Source: Musa acuminata AAA Group
Lineage: Eukaryota; Streptophyta; Magnoliopsida; Zingiberales; Musaceae
DNA length: 64,000 nucleotides
Direction: 5' to 3'
Assembly: GCF_036884655.1 (NCBI RefSeq)
Contig: NC_088357.1
Location: 48,519,501-48,583,500 of the forward strand
Position 1 is the first letter of the stretch; each line of letters opens with the position of its first letter. The notes below the pieces were generated by a model. The model saw only the letters and a program-made list of their open reading frames with translations, did not search any database and was not told where the DNA came from. The position numbers and the translations under genes were made by a program. Positions 24,001-45,800 of the stretch are shown here, piece after piece.

Positions 24001-24134
24001 AGGGGACCTCTTGGTGTCTCCATATATTCCGCGGAACAGCAGACACCTTTAAATTTACGGTTCTTATTTCCTCGACTCTCCCCTCGCGTCTGGAATCTCT
24101 CCTCTATTTGCTCGATCTCTATCAGAAAACAACC

Positions 24135-27100
24135 ATGGTGTGCGACAAGTGTACTGACCCTCTCTCTAAACCCTCAAATTTCCTTTCCTTTTTCTTGTAT
24201 GATTAACGATCTCTCTTTCTCTGTTTTCGTTTGCAGGCGAGAAGAAGCTGGCGAAGGTAATCGTGCCGGACAAGTGGAAGGAGGGCGCCAGCAACACCAC
24301 CGAGAGCGGCGGCCGAAAGATCAATGAGAACAAGCTCCTCTCCAAGAAGAACAGGTCTATTCTTGATTCTTCTCGCATCGGTACCAGAGAAACGCCCTCT
24401 CCTTTTGATGCAAGGGTTTGATATGCTTTTAGATTATTGCCTTCGAACTAAACTATAAATTAGGGCAATTTATCAACTCATAGTTTTCGATCTATTATGT
24501 TATAGAAGAGGTTCTGAAACCGTAATTTGACATGTCGCCAGTTATGCTAAAGTGCTGGTTCCATCTATTGAATCCAAGAGTGGTCCGAGTCTTCCGGAAA
24601 CAGATGAATCAGATCGGACGAAACATTTGCTTTCAGATTTTCCTAGCAATCGTTACTTTCTTTGCTCTTTCTTGTTCAGGAACAATCACAATCTCATCGT
24701 AATTTCTGGATGCTTTTGATATCCTCCATTCTGATTTTTTTTTTTTGGGGGGGGGGGGCTTAGATAGAGATTCAAAACCCTAATGTGATATATTGACAAA
24801 TGCTGGTGCCATTTTCTGAAGTCATGATTCGACCAAGTTTTTTGGAAATAATGAGTCAGAGAACATAAAACATTTTCTTGTAGATTGCATTCTTTCCTTT
24901 TTCTTCTTTGTAAAATATCATAATGTGTTTTGATTTTGCAAGGATTTTGCATTATGTTTTCTGTTTTCCTTGCCTCATGAATTCCTAGTACTATCGCACT
25001 ATGTAAAACTATATTACATCAACAAAGTTTGTTGTACATCCAGCGTCTTCAGACCCAATAGAGCGTCAACTAGCTAGAAGCATTACTTGTAATCTTTTCA
25101 TTCTTGTAAAAGCAATCATTCTTATCATGTTAAATGGGCCTGAAAATATGTGCAAGATGTAAACCTTAGTTACGCTTGCGATGGCATGAGGATATCAACT
25201 AACGGTTGTTACATAAGAAGGAAGATTCAAGAGAAATGGAGGGGGAAGATGAACTACTTTGTAGCTTTAGTGATCTTCGGTGCTAGTAGAGTACACAACA
25301 TTAATCATTCAAATGAGAAGTGATCTGTGAAGCATACATGTTTGATGGAGCATAGAAGTGAATATACAAAGATATTAGAACTGTGCATATGGTGCAGGTG
25401 TCTGATCTAAAACTTCTGGAGATTGCAATGCATGTTTCATACCATAAATAGAATACTTCAAGTGTTTATGTTCAAATGGGTTCTTTTATAAGTTTCTAAG
25501 CATTGGAAGCAACTTGTGGCATCCAATATTTTCAAGCATTACTATGGGAACCTGTGAGTTCTGCTTTTGAAGGAAAAGGATGACTTATTGACGGTTTCTG
25601 GTGTGTTGTTTGGTCCATGACCTAACTATAACATGAAGGTGACACCTTTTTTTTTTTTTTTCCAGTGGCACACTGTTAATGCAACACTGGGAGTTATGTA
25701 CCTTTGATATAATGCAACATGCAGAAATTATTGTCATTATCTCCTCCTTTTGAGTCTTCCTTAAATGGTTGTTCCTCGGTGTTTGAGGTAGACCTTTACT
25801 GTTACTACCATCTGACTAGTCTTCTAGTTTTGCAGCAAACCATCATGTTGCCTCAATTGAGCATCATCTTGTAAATGCTTTATGTTCAGCTCCATACTAA
25901 TGCGAGAAGATTTAGTAGACGACATTGACAACAGTGATGAGTAAGTTTAGGAAACTTCTAGGTCTGCATATTTGTTTAGGAAAAGTTGGAAATGTTATAT
26001 TGTGTGTTGGATTTAAGTCACATCAGCAATGTCATTCCGAACACATGTTTTGGAAGTTGTGTTATTTATTCTTGTGAAAATATTTAAAGATTATTAAAAA
26101 TCTTGTGTGGAGCAAGCCTAATCACGTGATCTAGAATCTGTAAACCTGAAGTTATACTAATAGGCATTAAGTCCTTATTGCAGAAGTTCATCCTTAAATT
26201 AGTTCCATATGTGGCTCTATATTAATTATTTTCATGGGTCATATCATTGTTTTGTCTCTTCCCAAATCAAACACTTGGATGGATGTCCATATCAGATTTT
26301 GGTATCCATGTCCATGCAACATGGATAGTGACTGCTAACATGATGGCAAATCAAACTTAACTGTTACCAATATGGCATATGAACTTTTGTGTTTTATTAT
26401 TCTTCAGTCCCGGGAAGCTGCTTTCTTTTGCTATAGAGTAGATGTTTATCATATTCCTTTTACACAAGTAGGAACATTTATGCTGTAGGGTTAGTTTTTT
26501 TCCTAAGATTTGACCTATCTTGTTTTACCAACAACCAGTTAACTTATTTCATTTAGTCATTGTTATCTGTTCTAAATTCTATTGCTGTTAGCCATACCAC
26601 TTTATACATGTCATTGCTATGAACTGATATTTGGTGTTTACAATCTTGCAGATGGACACCTTATGGAAATACCAAGTGCATGATTTGCAAACAACAAGTA
26701 CACCAAGATGCAAAATATTGTCATACTTGTGCATACTCTAAAGGCAAGAATTCTGATGCTATTAATTCATTTGCTAACCATCTTGGTGATCTTTATTATA
26801 GGTCCTCATGACGATTCTTCTGTCGTGTAGTTTTGTAGCCATGAGTTTAATGTGCACCAGAATTTTCAATTTCTGTCACTAAGTTGATCTCTGTGTAGAA
26901 CCTGATAATGAATTGAAGTTACTTCTGAATGCAGGTTAGATTAGATTTTAATTTATCTCATTATCTGACAAAAGCTTTCCTTAGTTGATCTTCGCTCAAT
27001 GGCTATTTTGTTTTAGTTTAGCAAGTTTATCTGTAACTTGTGACCTTCGTCAGCAGAACTTAAGCCACCTTGCCATTTGGATAATGCTAACAAACAGCTA

Positions 27101-27266
27101 AATCTTTAGAAATTGCATATGGGAATTAATCATTTGTTGGTTCTTGTTCAAAGTGAATCTTGGAAGGTGTTCTTAACACTTGCATCCATTTTCTGCTTCA
27201 GGGGTGTGTGCCATGTGCGGGAAGCAAGTGCTGGACACAAAGTTATACAAGCAAAGTAACGTATGA
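24135..27266 (+). CDS. CRIPT: CRIPT homologue (cysteine-rich PDZ-binding protein)
   Basis: Four exons (24135-24150, 24237-24354, 26652-26743, 27202-27266) give 96 residues, the normal plant length. The first exon holds only 16 nt. The start MVCDKCEKKL, the central GGRKINENKLLSKKNRW and the C-terminus LYKQSNV all match the family. Four CxxC pairs (residues 3/6, 54/57, 68/71, 78/81) fit zinc binding. In animals CRIPT binds PDZ domains of PSD-95 and has been linked to the minor spliceosome; the plant role is not settled. Intron 3 begins GCAAGA instead of GT after AAAG and ends CAG, a GC-AG intron; this is the only junction that restores the SKGVCAMCG reading. Intron 2 is long (about 2.3 kb). Confidence 0.95.
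24735..24758. repeat. T12-G12 homopolymer junction in CRIPT intron 2
   Basis: Twelve T followed directly by twelve G within the long second intron of CRIPT. It is a candidate hotspot for sequencing or assembly length error. Confidence 0.8.
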
Positions 27267-27399
27267 TGACGTAGTGTCATTTCTTGGATCACAATGTTTA
27301 TAATTTCTTAGCTTGCTTGGTTTGCAGCGTGCTATAGTTAAAATTGCTTCAGACAAAGGCCACATGGAACCTGGATGTTGATATATGTACCTCTTATCA

Positions 27400-29640
27400 A
27401 TCTACAAATGATTGGACCCGTTGTTTATGAGATGATTAACAGTCATAATCCTAGTGGAATCAATAGTATTTGGATCTATCTCTTTTTTTCAATAGAATCT
27501 TCATCGGGTGAGTCTTTAAAATATCCTTTTATATTTTATTTCTAGTTATGTTTTTGGAGTGAGTTCCGACCTTGGGCAAGATAACTCGGGTCTTTCATTT
27601 ATGTTTCGTCATGGTGACCTTAAGGTCGGGGGTGGATTATGGTCGCTCCTACTCAAGCTCTTGTATGACTTCTCATTCATATTCAAGAATATTATCTTTG
27701 TGGTAATATATTGATTGACTCTTTGAAGTTTCTCTAGTATTATCACCGATGGTTTTTCCATCAATTACCAAAAGGTATGAGAGAGCATGAACCTCGTTAT
27801 GAAGGCCTATTTTATGAATGATATATGAGCATCTACTACGTCTTATATTTCATTGGTCAATCGAGTGATGAAGTCTGCAAGCATTTTCTCCTCCCCTTGC
27901 CTAAGTTAGAGAAGTGTTACCATTGACAACCTCGGGCGCATGTTCCCGAGGAAGTGAAGTTCAAACTCCCTTCTGAACTGGCCAAAATAATTGATGGAAA
28001 GTGACTTTAAGTGAGTGTATCATTTTCGTGCTGAGCCTCTTAATGTGGTTAGGAATATGCAGCATATTTGGCCATCTGAAGTGCCATACAATGATATTTA
28101 TGTACGAAAAGATGTAATATGTTCCATTAGGTTATCATTGCTATCATATGCCTCTAATGACAATAGGTGAAAGTTTGTTAGAATCAATTTTTCCTAGATT
28201 TTCTAGATGATTACCAATTGATCCAAGATGGGGTTACCAACGCTTCCCCTTTATATTATTGGAACACTCGTTATATCTTCTCCAAATGTCACTCCATATA
28301 TCGTAATTGGATCTGCATGAAATCTTTTGTCGAATCTGTCAAATGAGGCTTGGGTTCAAGAAGGATAGTATGATCCATTGAATTCCACGATTGAGAATCA
28401 AAGTGCCCCCTCGGCCAATGATTCGATGGGTCTTGGGTGCTCTTGGAATGTTGGCATCACGTCAAGTGAAGGAATCTCGATGGGTGCCAATGACAATGGT
28501 TGTTGAGCTCGTGATCATGACTGAGCTGGTGGCATCTATTATTGGGGTAACTAAGGCAAAAGTGGAGTGGTGACTTATATCATGCTTCTTAGCATCTACA
28601 CTTACTGGGTGAGATTCAAGAACACCTTGATCAATCCTTAAGTTAAAAACAACAAACTCAAAGAAATCATTTCACTAACAAAAGATATAAGTGTGGAACA
28701 TCATTGCTCGTTTGCTTTTTTATTCCCTTGCTTAATTGAGCGAGTGGCATTGGTAAGTTTTGAGTACTCCATTGCTTAATGAAAAGATGGGTTGATCGGG
28801 TGCTTGTTCTGTTGAAAAGATGGATTAGTTGTTTGTGCCTCGAAAAGACACAGGTTGGTTGGGTGTTTATTCACTTGGTGAACATCTTGAAGCTTAGCGA
28901 CCCAACTTGCATTATGATTAGACTCAAACTAGAAGTTGGATGAGCAGGTGGCTCGAAGTCGCTAGGGTGAGATATCCTAATCATTGAATAAATGCTAGTA
29001 TCACATTGATATTTGTGTTAAGATGGAAAAGTCCACATGCAAAAACGATTGTTGTTCCCCTTTTAGGTGAAATTATTGTAGGTCGGAGACAAAGTCTTTT
29101 TGCTCGAGCATTTATCGAGAAGATCGATGGACAAACGTTCCTCCAACATTCGGTCCAAAATATTGAGGAAAGAAGTCATTGACATCATGGTCAACCCGAC
29201 GTAATTTAAACGTGTATGTGTATGGTTGTTCGAGATGCCTCCAAGGTAAAAATACGTTGAGCTCCCGAGGTGTCACCTGCACGAAGATTGAGGTTGAAAG
29301 AGATTTTTCAACTTGATTTCTCGACGCCTAAGTTAATACCTTAAAGTATAAAGTGTGGACGCAAGTGATAAAAATAAATAGAGATCTTCTTTTTTTTTCA
29401 TTATGTTGAAGATGAGCTTTTATACAATGATCATAAACGAATAGAATATTTTATAAAATATTCCTTGGGGAGACAACTCATAATACTCTATGCATTATAC
29501 ACATAGGCGACAAAAGAAGGGACAGCTCATAATCTTCTTCTTTTATCTTGAAAATCAGATGACGCTTGACCGACGATGTATACGTGAAATAAAGTGATCT
29601 TATCGTATACCTATTCATATAAACATTCCATAACAGACAA
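27400..29640 (-). mobile_element. Degenerate Ty3/gypsy-type LTR retroelement debris
   Basis: Apart from the gag relic given separately, this stretch lacks gene-like structure and has stop codons in all frames. Its gag reads on the minus strand, so sequence from about 28.5 to 29.6 kb would be the element's 5' side (leader or LTR). No terminal repeats, primer-binding site or pol domains are visible, so the limits are approximate. It is a truncated, old insertion between CRIPT and SEC23. Confidence 0.5.
27765..28155 (-). pseudogene. Ty3/gypsy gag (retrotrans_gag) relic
   Basis: The minus-strand conceptual reading begins EAYDSNDNLMEHITSFRT, then ISLYGTSDGQICCIFLTTLRGSAR. After one stop it continues HLKSLSINYFGQFRREFELHF, with MLADFITRLTNEI further on. 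This matches the plant gypsy gag pattern (YDGSTDP..EH, YGTSD, F..TLRG.AR.W, F.QL..EFE..F, L..F..RF..E) over more than 120 residues in order. At least four in-frame stops show it is dead. Confidence 0.8.
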
Positions 29641-29719
29641 CAATTATTATCTCTCTTGAACCCCTTGCATTACATATCAAGCAGTGCATATATACGCAGA
29701 GCAGTGGGTGAAAGATCGA

Positions 29720-29768
29720 TGCTTGTCTGAAATAATTGGTTAAGATGACCAATTATTTCAGACAAGCA
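29720..29768. repeat. Perfect 21-bp inverted repeat with a 7-bp loop
   Basis: The left arm TGCTTGTCTGAAATAATTGG plus a final T (29720-29740) is exactly complementary to the right arm at 29748-29768. The spacer is TAAGATG. A transcript from either strand would form a 21-bp mismatch-free hairpin. No nearby promoter or gene explains it. Confidence 0.9.
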
Positions 29769-29804
29769 ATACACAAAAACCTTGAATGGCCCACATTTTT
29801 GGAA

Positions 29805-30130
29805 GAGTAGCAACATGCTTTTCTAAGTCAGGCAGCTCATAAGATAAAAGGCATTTGCTAGATAGGTGAATGAAGATGTGTACCACATCGTCACCGTAGC
29901 AGATTAGTCGCTTTGAAACTTCCACATATCCGTGTGGTATAATGTCTCATTTGGAAAGAGTCACAACATGCTTTTCCACATATCCGATCCTAAATAATTA
30001 GGACTTCAAAGATTTTATTATTGCAACAGTAGTAGCAGCAACATGTTTTTCTAAGTCAAGCAGCTCATAAGATAAAAGGGAGGTGAATGAAGCAGTGTAC
30101 CACATTATCTTAGTTGCCTTGAGACCAACA
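29805..30130. repeat. Imperfect direct duplication, offset about 228 bp
   Basis: The block CAACATGCTTTTCTAAGTCA, followed by GCAGCTCATAAGATAAAAGG, GGTGAATGAAG and GTGTACCACAT, near 29812-29890 recurs near 30040-30105 with a deletion and a few changes. A shorter CAACATGCTTTTCCA copy lies at about 29964. No coding potential recognised. Confidence 0.6.
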
Positions 30131-30597
30131 CATAACCAGTAGAACCACCTGGTATAAGGTTTGCTTCTGTATAGAGTTTTTCACAATACATCATCACATA
30201 ATATCCAAAAATAAAACAGTAACTATTTTGTATGGTTGATGAAACATACTCTAGATTTCTAGTCTACAAACAAAAATACTTGAATTCACTCAGGGAGATT
30301 GATTTTAACATTACTATTACAAGTTGGTAAGATTCTAAAAAAAAACTTGGTCAACCTCCTGAAACTTAATTCCACAAGCAAGCTTTGGGATGTTCTTGCA
30401 AGAAAGAGATTAGACGCATTGACCATTATTAGTCGACAAAAGAACTGGCTTGATGTAGTGATTCAAGAATATGATTGGGAGGAAGGGAAAGGACTGGAGT
30501 CATGCACACCAAGATCCTACTTCCAAACCGCAAATATGATGAGACATTTGGGATCAATATCCAATATAGGAAAAAGAGAGGGTTGCAGCATATGTGC

Positions 30598-38923
<8,326 letters not shown>

Positions 38924-39843
38924 GGACGCGGGGGAGATGGGAAGCGATCGATCGCCGGCGGAAGTTACGTACTGGAGAGGGGAGGGGACGGGCGATCAGA
39001 GGAAATTTGCCATCTAGAGGAGAAGAACATGACTAACGGGGGAATGGCGGCGGTGACGCGGCAATTGGGTTCAGACAAACCACAGTAGCGGAGATTGACT
39101 TGGGCTGGGCCGTATCAAATCACAGCGCAATATATATCAATTTTGGGCTGAGCCGTGTATATATTCTCATCGACGTGCAAATGAAGGAAGGGTCGTGGCA
39201 CGTCTAACCTCATGTGGAGACCTATTAGGCACGACGGTGATGTGAAGTAGGTGTCCACGTGTCGACATCTGACACACCACACGATTGAATATATATCTTA
39301 AAAATAATCGATCGGGAAGCAAACCTAAATACTTACATATGAAATCAGTCTCTTTAACTCGTATCGTAATTCTAAATCTTTGTATGATAATACTACCAGT
39401 GTGGACTTTAAGCAGATATAGATCCTAAAAAATATATGGAAATGTCACAAAAAGATGACTTTTACATTTTGCTTTTGCTCATAAGATAATCACTTATCAC
39501 TCTGAAAAGATCTAAATGCATAGCCAAAAGAACAGATCTTTAAATCACTTTATTTGCATTTACCACACAGATTGTCCAGTTGTATAGCATCAGCACAAAG
39601 TACAAGCAATAAAGCATAATAAAACTAATAGGTTCACGAAAAACCATAATGCATTCAACAAGTTATCTCAAATATGTCTGCTTCTACACTGTCAATCTTA
39701 TTCCTGTACTCGGATCAAACAGGTACAACCTTGATGAATCTAGGGAAAAAAGCTGCTTATTTCTTTGATTTATCAAAGCTTCCACTGGTGGCACAAACGC
39801 AAGCAATACCAACAGCCCCAGGCACCATGAAGAAACATTAAGC
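38924..39843. other. SEC23 promoter side and aconitase 3' side
   Basis: This spacer separates the SEC23 start (minus strand) from the aconitase stop codon. The GC-rich first 150 bp form the SEC23 leader and proximal promoter. The ATATATAT tract near 39131 could serve as a TATA element. From about 39300 the sequence is AT-rich and should include the aconitase 3' UTR toward the right. No gene seen. Confidence 0.4.
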
Positions 39844-42800
39844 TCAGTGCTGGGAATTTATCAGATTTCTGATGACAAATGGAAGAATTCCTCCATGATT
39901 GAAGTAGGCCAGTTCTACCTGCATTGCAGTGATATGACAAGGTTCGTTAAGACTTAAGTGAAAGACAAACTGACTGATCTTCATCGACATATGAGCTTTG
40001 CAGACACTTGCGACCATTTTCCATCAATGTCTATCAGTAAAAACAGAGTTCCTACTTGTGGTTGGTCAAAGTAGGGTGGAAACTGTATGAGATGGAAAGC
40101 TAATGTGCTGCATGCTTATTCTGTAACACTGGGATAAATGAAAATAAAATCTGAATACAGATGAAGATGCGAACAAAGTGACTAAGATGCAGAAAATTAC
40201 TATGAAGATAAAAGGAATAATACAGATAAAAATGCAAATGATGATACACAACTAAAGAAACACAGTATTACAAAACTTGCTGTAGGGACATGACATACAA
40301 TCTCATGCTTCTTAGGTCAAATAGAGAAATAGGTGAGACAGCAACTGCAAACTAGATGGATTGATCGTATTCTACAAATACATGATGTATAGAGAGAGAC
40401 GGAGGGAGGGAGGGAAAAGGAATAATGACGTTATAGTTAATAGTCAACGGGTCCTACTGTGATGGAGAATATGTTTACACTCACTTCATGTGAAAACCGG
40501 TATGTTGAGCCACAGGTTGATCTTTTCAAAAGTCATTCTAAGCATAATTTTCTTTCTTTAACTAGCTATAAATTCTCTCACCAAAAAAAGAAAAATAATG
40601 TTTGATATGCAATCACAATTTTTTCTTGAATCTAGATAGAGCAACTTAAAAAACATCAAGATAACAAGAGAATTTACAGTTAGAAGGATCATTCAGTAAC
40701 AACTTATGAAATTAACATCTTATTTAGTTCATAAAACTTTAAATTGCCAACTTAGTAAATTGTCAACAAATCGAACTCCAGGTTCTGGACTGTAGTCCAG
40801 TAAAAAATTTACCTCTGTATCAAACCGAAGAGTGCATGTGAAAGATTTCCCATTGTCCACAACTACAGTAATATCTTGCCCAGGTCTTATGTCAGTGATG
40901 CTACTTGGAAGATCTATTGTGTAGCGCTCATGCCCTGTCAAACCCAGTGTCTCAGCATCCTCACCAGGCTTGAAACACAGTGGAATTATACCCATTCCAA
41001 CTAAATTGCTGCGATGGATCCTCTCAAAACTTTTAGCAATAACTGCTTTGACTCCCTAACACAAAAATATTCAGAGTGGCCATGTAAAATTAATCTGAAA
41101 ACAAGCAAGTATTATATGATGGACCATGCCAATAGAAACATACCAACAACATTGGACCCTTAGCAGCCCAGTCTCGAGAGCTACCACTTCCGTACTCTGC
41201 TCCTGCCAAAACTATGGTATCATGCCCATCAGCCTTGTACCTCTGAAATAAAAAAACAGGTGCAGTCTCAGTGTTTCCATATTCAGTATTAAGAAACAAA
41301 AAAAAGAAGTCCAAACAAATCAATTCCATGAATATAACTCGAAGATATTCTAATACCACATACCATGATAAGTCAAACAAATAAAAAATAAATAATTTGA
41401 AAGCAAAACTCTCAGTTTATGTTTCAAAGGAATCACCGTTGCTACTTCAAAGACATAGAGTTTGTCCCCTGTTGGGATATGAACAGTCTTTGGTCCCACT
41501 TCTCCCTTGAGGAGTTTATTAACAAGACGAATATTTGCAAATGTTCCCCTTGCCATGATTTCATCATTGCCCCGCCGGCTGCCATATGAATTGAAATCTC
41601 TGCGATCTACACCACGGTCAATTAGGTACTTTGCAGCAGGACTGTCCTTGTGAATGCTACCTGCTGGTGAAATGTGATCTGTCGTAATACTGTCGCCAAA
41701 ATTTAATAAACAATAAGCATTCTTCACCCCATGTGGACCAGGTGGAGCCATGGTCATGTCCTTAAAATATGGTGGTTCATGAATGTAGGTGGAATTTGGG
41801 TCCCATGAATAAAGAGTTGTTGCAGGAACAGTCAGCTGGTTCCACATAGGGTTGCCTTTTGTGATTGCCTCATATGTACTCTTGAACATTTCAGGCAAAA
41901 CACTGGATTGCACAACCTACAAAAATGAAAATTGACACGAGTCACAAGACAAATTCATTCTAGCACCAGGTCCCATTGGTGTTAACTATATTCACAAAAT
42001 AAAATCATGAATGAGACCAAAAGTTCAATAAAGCACAAGATGTTCAATTTAACGACACATTTAGAAGGCAAAAGATGGACCAATAGATAGACCAAGAAAA
42101 TCATGCTGATGTCATTCAACAGGAATACTTGTGACATGTCATTTCTATCTACATATAATAATTTGAAAATATTTTAGTATCTACCTGTGCAATCTCTTCA
42201 GTGGACGGCCATATATCCTTGAAGTATATGCTCTTCCCATCCTTCCCTGTTCCAATTGGCTCCTTCTCAAAATCAATGTCAACCTGAAACATTTGATTAC
42301 CAATGCAAAAGAAAGATTAACTAAGACATTGGAATATACAAATAGAAAGAACATGAAAAAAATGTGCTGCCATTGATATCAGGACTCACATGTCTAGTCC
42401 AGTTAAATAAGATGGAACACATTCACAAAGACCAATGAATTCTTTGATTATAAATTAAAACAACTAATGAGAAAAAAAAAAACGGATCAGTTTTTTAAAC
42501 ATTAGAAGCACATGCCATTAAAACATAACTTTATTAAAAAGCACAAATCAGGTGTACATATTTTAATTTTTTTAATAAAAGAAGATATAGATTTTTATAT
42601 TGTTATAAAGCATACTCCATATTCAGAAATTACACATTTCATTGCAAGCAGCCTAAAAGAGCCAACAATACAAGATCCAGCACAGAGAACACTTACTGTT
42701 CCAGCAAGCGCATAAGCTACAACAAGCGGAGGTGAAGCAAGATAGTTAGCTCGTGTCAATGGATGCACACGTCCCTCAAAATTCCTATTTCCAGATAGAA

Positions 42801-45800
42801 CAGCAGCAGCAACTATATCTATGATAACAGCAAATAAGAATTAGTATTAGTTTCAAACTTCTGGATAAAATAGGTGTGCTATGTCACATGTACTGATACA
42901 ATCATTCTATTAGAATTTATAGTACCATTATCGGAAATTGCAGCAGCCACAGACTCATCAAGATCCCCAGAGTTTCCGATACATGTTGTGCAGCCATACC
43001 CAACAATATTAAATCCTTGCTGATTCAAATATTCTTGTAGGCCACTACAAATTCAAGCAAACAGATTCAGCAGAATCAAAACACAAAATGGTCAGAGAGG
43101 TCGCCCATCCTAATATGTAATACCTCTTAAGCAAATACTTGGTAACAACTCCAGAACCTGGAGCAAGGCTGGTTTTGATCCAAGGCTTAACCTATAATTA
43201 AAGAAAAAAATATTATCCAAAGGAATTCGAAAGATAGCAAGACAATCATTATCGTGAAATGCATGAGAAAATAAAGTTAAAGAAGTGAAATATAAGGAAA
43301 AAAGGCAAGTTCCGAAAAGATATGGATCAAAAGGATATGTCACCGACTATGTACTAACCTGTAGACCTAATTCACAGGCCTTCTTTGCAACAAGACCAGC
43401 ACCAAGCATAACATTGGGATTTGATGTGTTTGTGCAGCTTGTAATTGCTGCTATGACAAGGCTACCATGCTTGAGCTCCGCAGGCTGTCCATGAAAGTCA
43501 AACTTTACAATTTTTTCTTGTGATTCCTTCGGCACTGCAAAGCCCTGAGAGACCAAATTTCAATGTTAGAAGAAAAACTGAACATAACTCAATTGACTTG
43601 CAACTAAACACAACCAAATTAACTACTAAGCATATCTTGCTCTAGTTCTATCAAGTCAACAGTTGACATTGAGAGTCACTGGCTATTCATGAAGTACAAC
43701 CAGTGCATATGTATATATTTCCCACTGCTATGCTCACAACACAGATTTAATAAATCAACTTTACAGGCAAAAAAACACCTCATTGATGTAGTCTACTTCA
43801 GCATCTTATTCTCATTATTTTCATAGACACCAATCACAAAATAACTGATAGAATAAAATAATGACTCTAATAATAAGCCACCTAAACATCAGAGAAGAAA
43901 CAAAAAAACAAAAAAAAGAAGTAAAGTTGCAACTATCTGGTGTATGCTCCATGGATCTTTTTCCTGCTATGAAATCAAGGGCAATATCACTAGTAAAACT
44001 ACGAGCAGTCAAACCTCACTTTGATGCTGCTAATAAAGTTTCCTCACACCAGTTTTCATAATACAGTCACCTTGTTTAATTGGGGAATTTCGAGGTCTAC
44101 ATTGGACATATCAATACATTTTAAATTGTTTTCCCTTATTTCATTTTCATTAGAGAGATGTAATCATTCCCAAATATAAGCATTTTTATTGCTAGTAACC
44201 CCACGAATGTATCTCAATACCATCATCTCAGAAACACTGTTTGTTCCTGTTTTCTAATTGGCCAACATTTTTACATAATGTAGGCCTTGCGACATCTTGT
44301 AAAATTTCCCTCATATATAATGGGGACACAAAAATCCATTTCAATCATCTCACTTTAAGTCTACAAATCCTCCTACTCAGTAACAAAGAATTACTAAAAA
44401 AGAAACAAAGTGCATCAAACATAACAAATGTTCTCCGAGAATCAATTACTAACTTTTACAATGGGCCCACAAGATGGAACAGGCCAGGGATTAAACTGTA
44501 TGATAGATCAATAACAACAGCTGAACGGGCTTTGGTTCTCACCTTGAATCCAACTTTGCTGTCAAGACAAGAATGCCAGTCAACTTTCATTTCTTTCAAG
44601 GGTACACGATCATGAGGCCTGTCATGAATGAGACCAAGATGGTCAGTGGAATAAACTTTAATTTGTTGTATGAAGAGAAGGATGACTATACAGTGCTGGA
44701 AAATGTAATAGATGCCAATTACCTTTTTGGACCTGAAATGCAAGGTTCGACATCTGCAAGGTCTAACTCTAGATAAGATGAATATACTCTTTCTTTCTGA
44801 GGCTGCTCGTACAATTAAAAGAAAAACATGCACTTTAGCAATTGACTTTGGTTCTTAAATGACAGTAAATAGTGGCTTACCTCAGTGTAGTCAACAAACA
44901 TCTTGTTTGCACGCAGATAGGCCTCAATCATAGAAACCTGTAGGATAAGAATTAAGTAGCATATAATCAGCTGCTGTGTTAAAAATTCTAGGAAAGAGGA
45001 CATCATATGCACTATCATGATCATCCATAGCTTCGGTTAGCATTATGTTGATCTGAAAGAGAATTCATCTCCATGATTCAAATAGTCACTATTCCACTTA
45101 TGTGTAGTTGTTCAGTGTCACAAGAGTGGTGAAAGAAATAATGTACTCTGATTAACTTATTATTCCATCAACTTTCTATGCATTTTCTCTGTCGATGACA
45201 GGATAAAGAAGGGTGTCATATCTTGTGACAATAAAAATTTAATTGAATCAAAAAAGGTGTACTCAGTACCCACAGTTTCATCACTTCTTCCTGTCAATTT
45301 AAGATACTGCAGAGTTACATGATCCACAGGGAAGAAGCCCATGGTTGCTCCATACTCAGGTGACATATTGGCAATTGTTGCTCTATCAGCCAACGACAAC
45401 TCACCCATGCCCTCACCTGGAGTACCAAGCAAATTTTACTTTACGACAAAAACAGGAGGTAAAGGATTTTGATCTTGCTTTATTAATCATTCTGAAGGAA
45501 GGAAAACATTACCATAGAACTCCACAAATTTGCCAACAACTCCATGCTTCCTCAACATTTGTGTAACAGTTAAAACTAGGTCAGTTGCTGTGACACCATT
45601 TCGTAGTTTCCCTGTCAACTTAAATCCAACAACGCCTGGCAGCACCATGCTCATTGGCTGCAACATAATTTGGCATCATAGAACATCTTCAACACATCAA
45701 AAGTCTTATATTTACCTTGTGAATCTAGCACAGTGGGAATAGGAAAATTTTATTCGGGAACAGCAGCAAAATCTCCAAAATATTTAAATGGTTATGTTAT

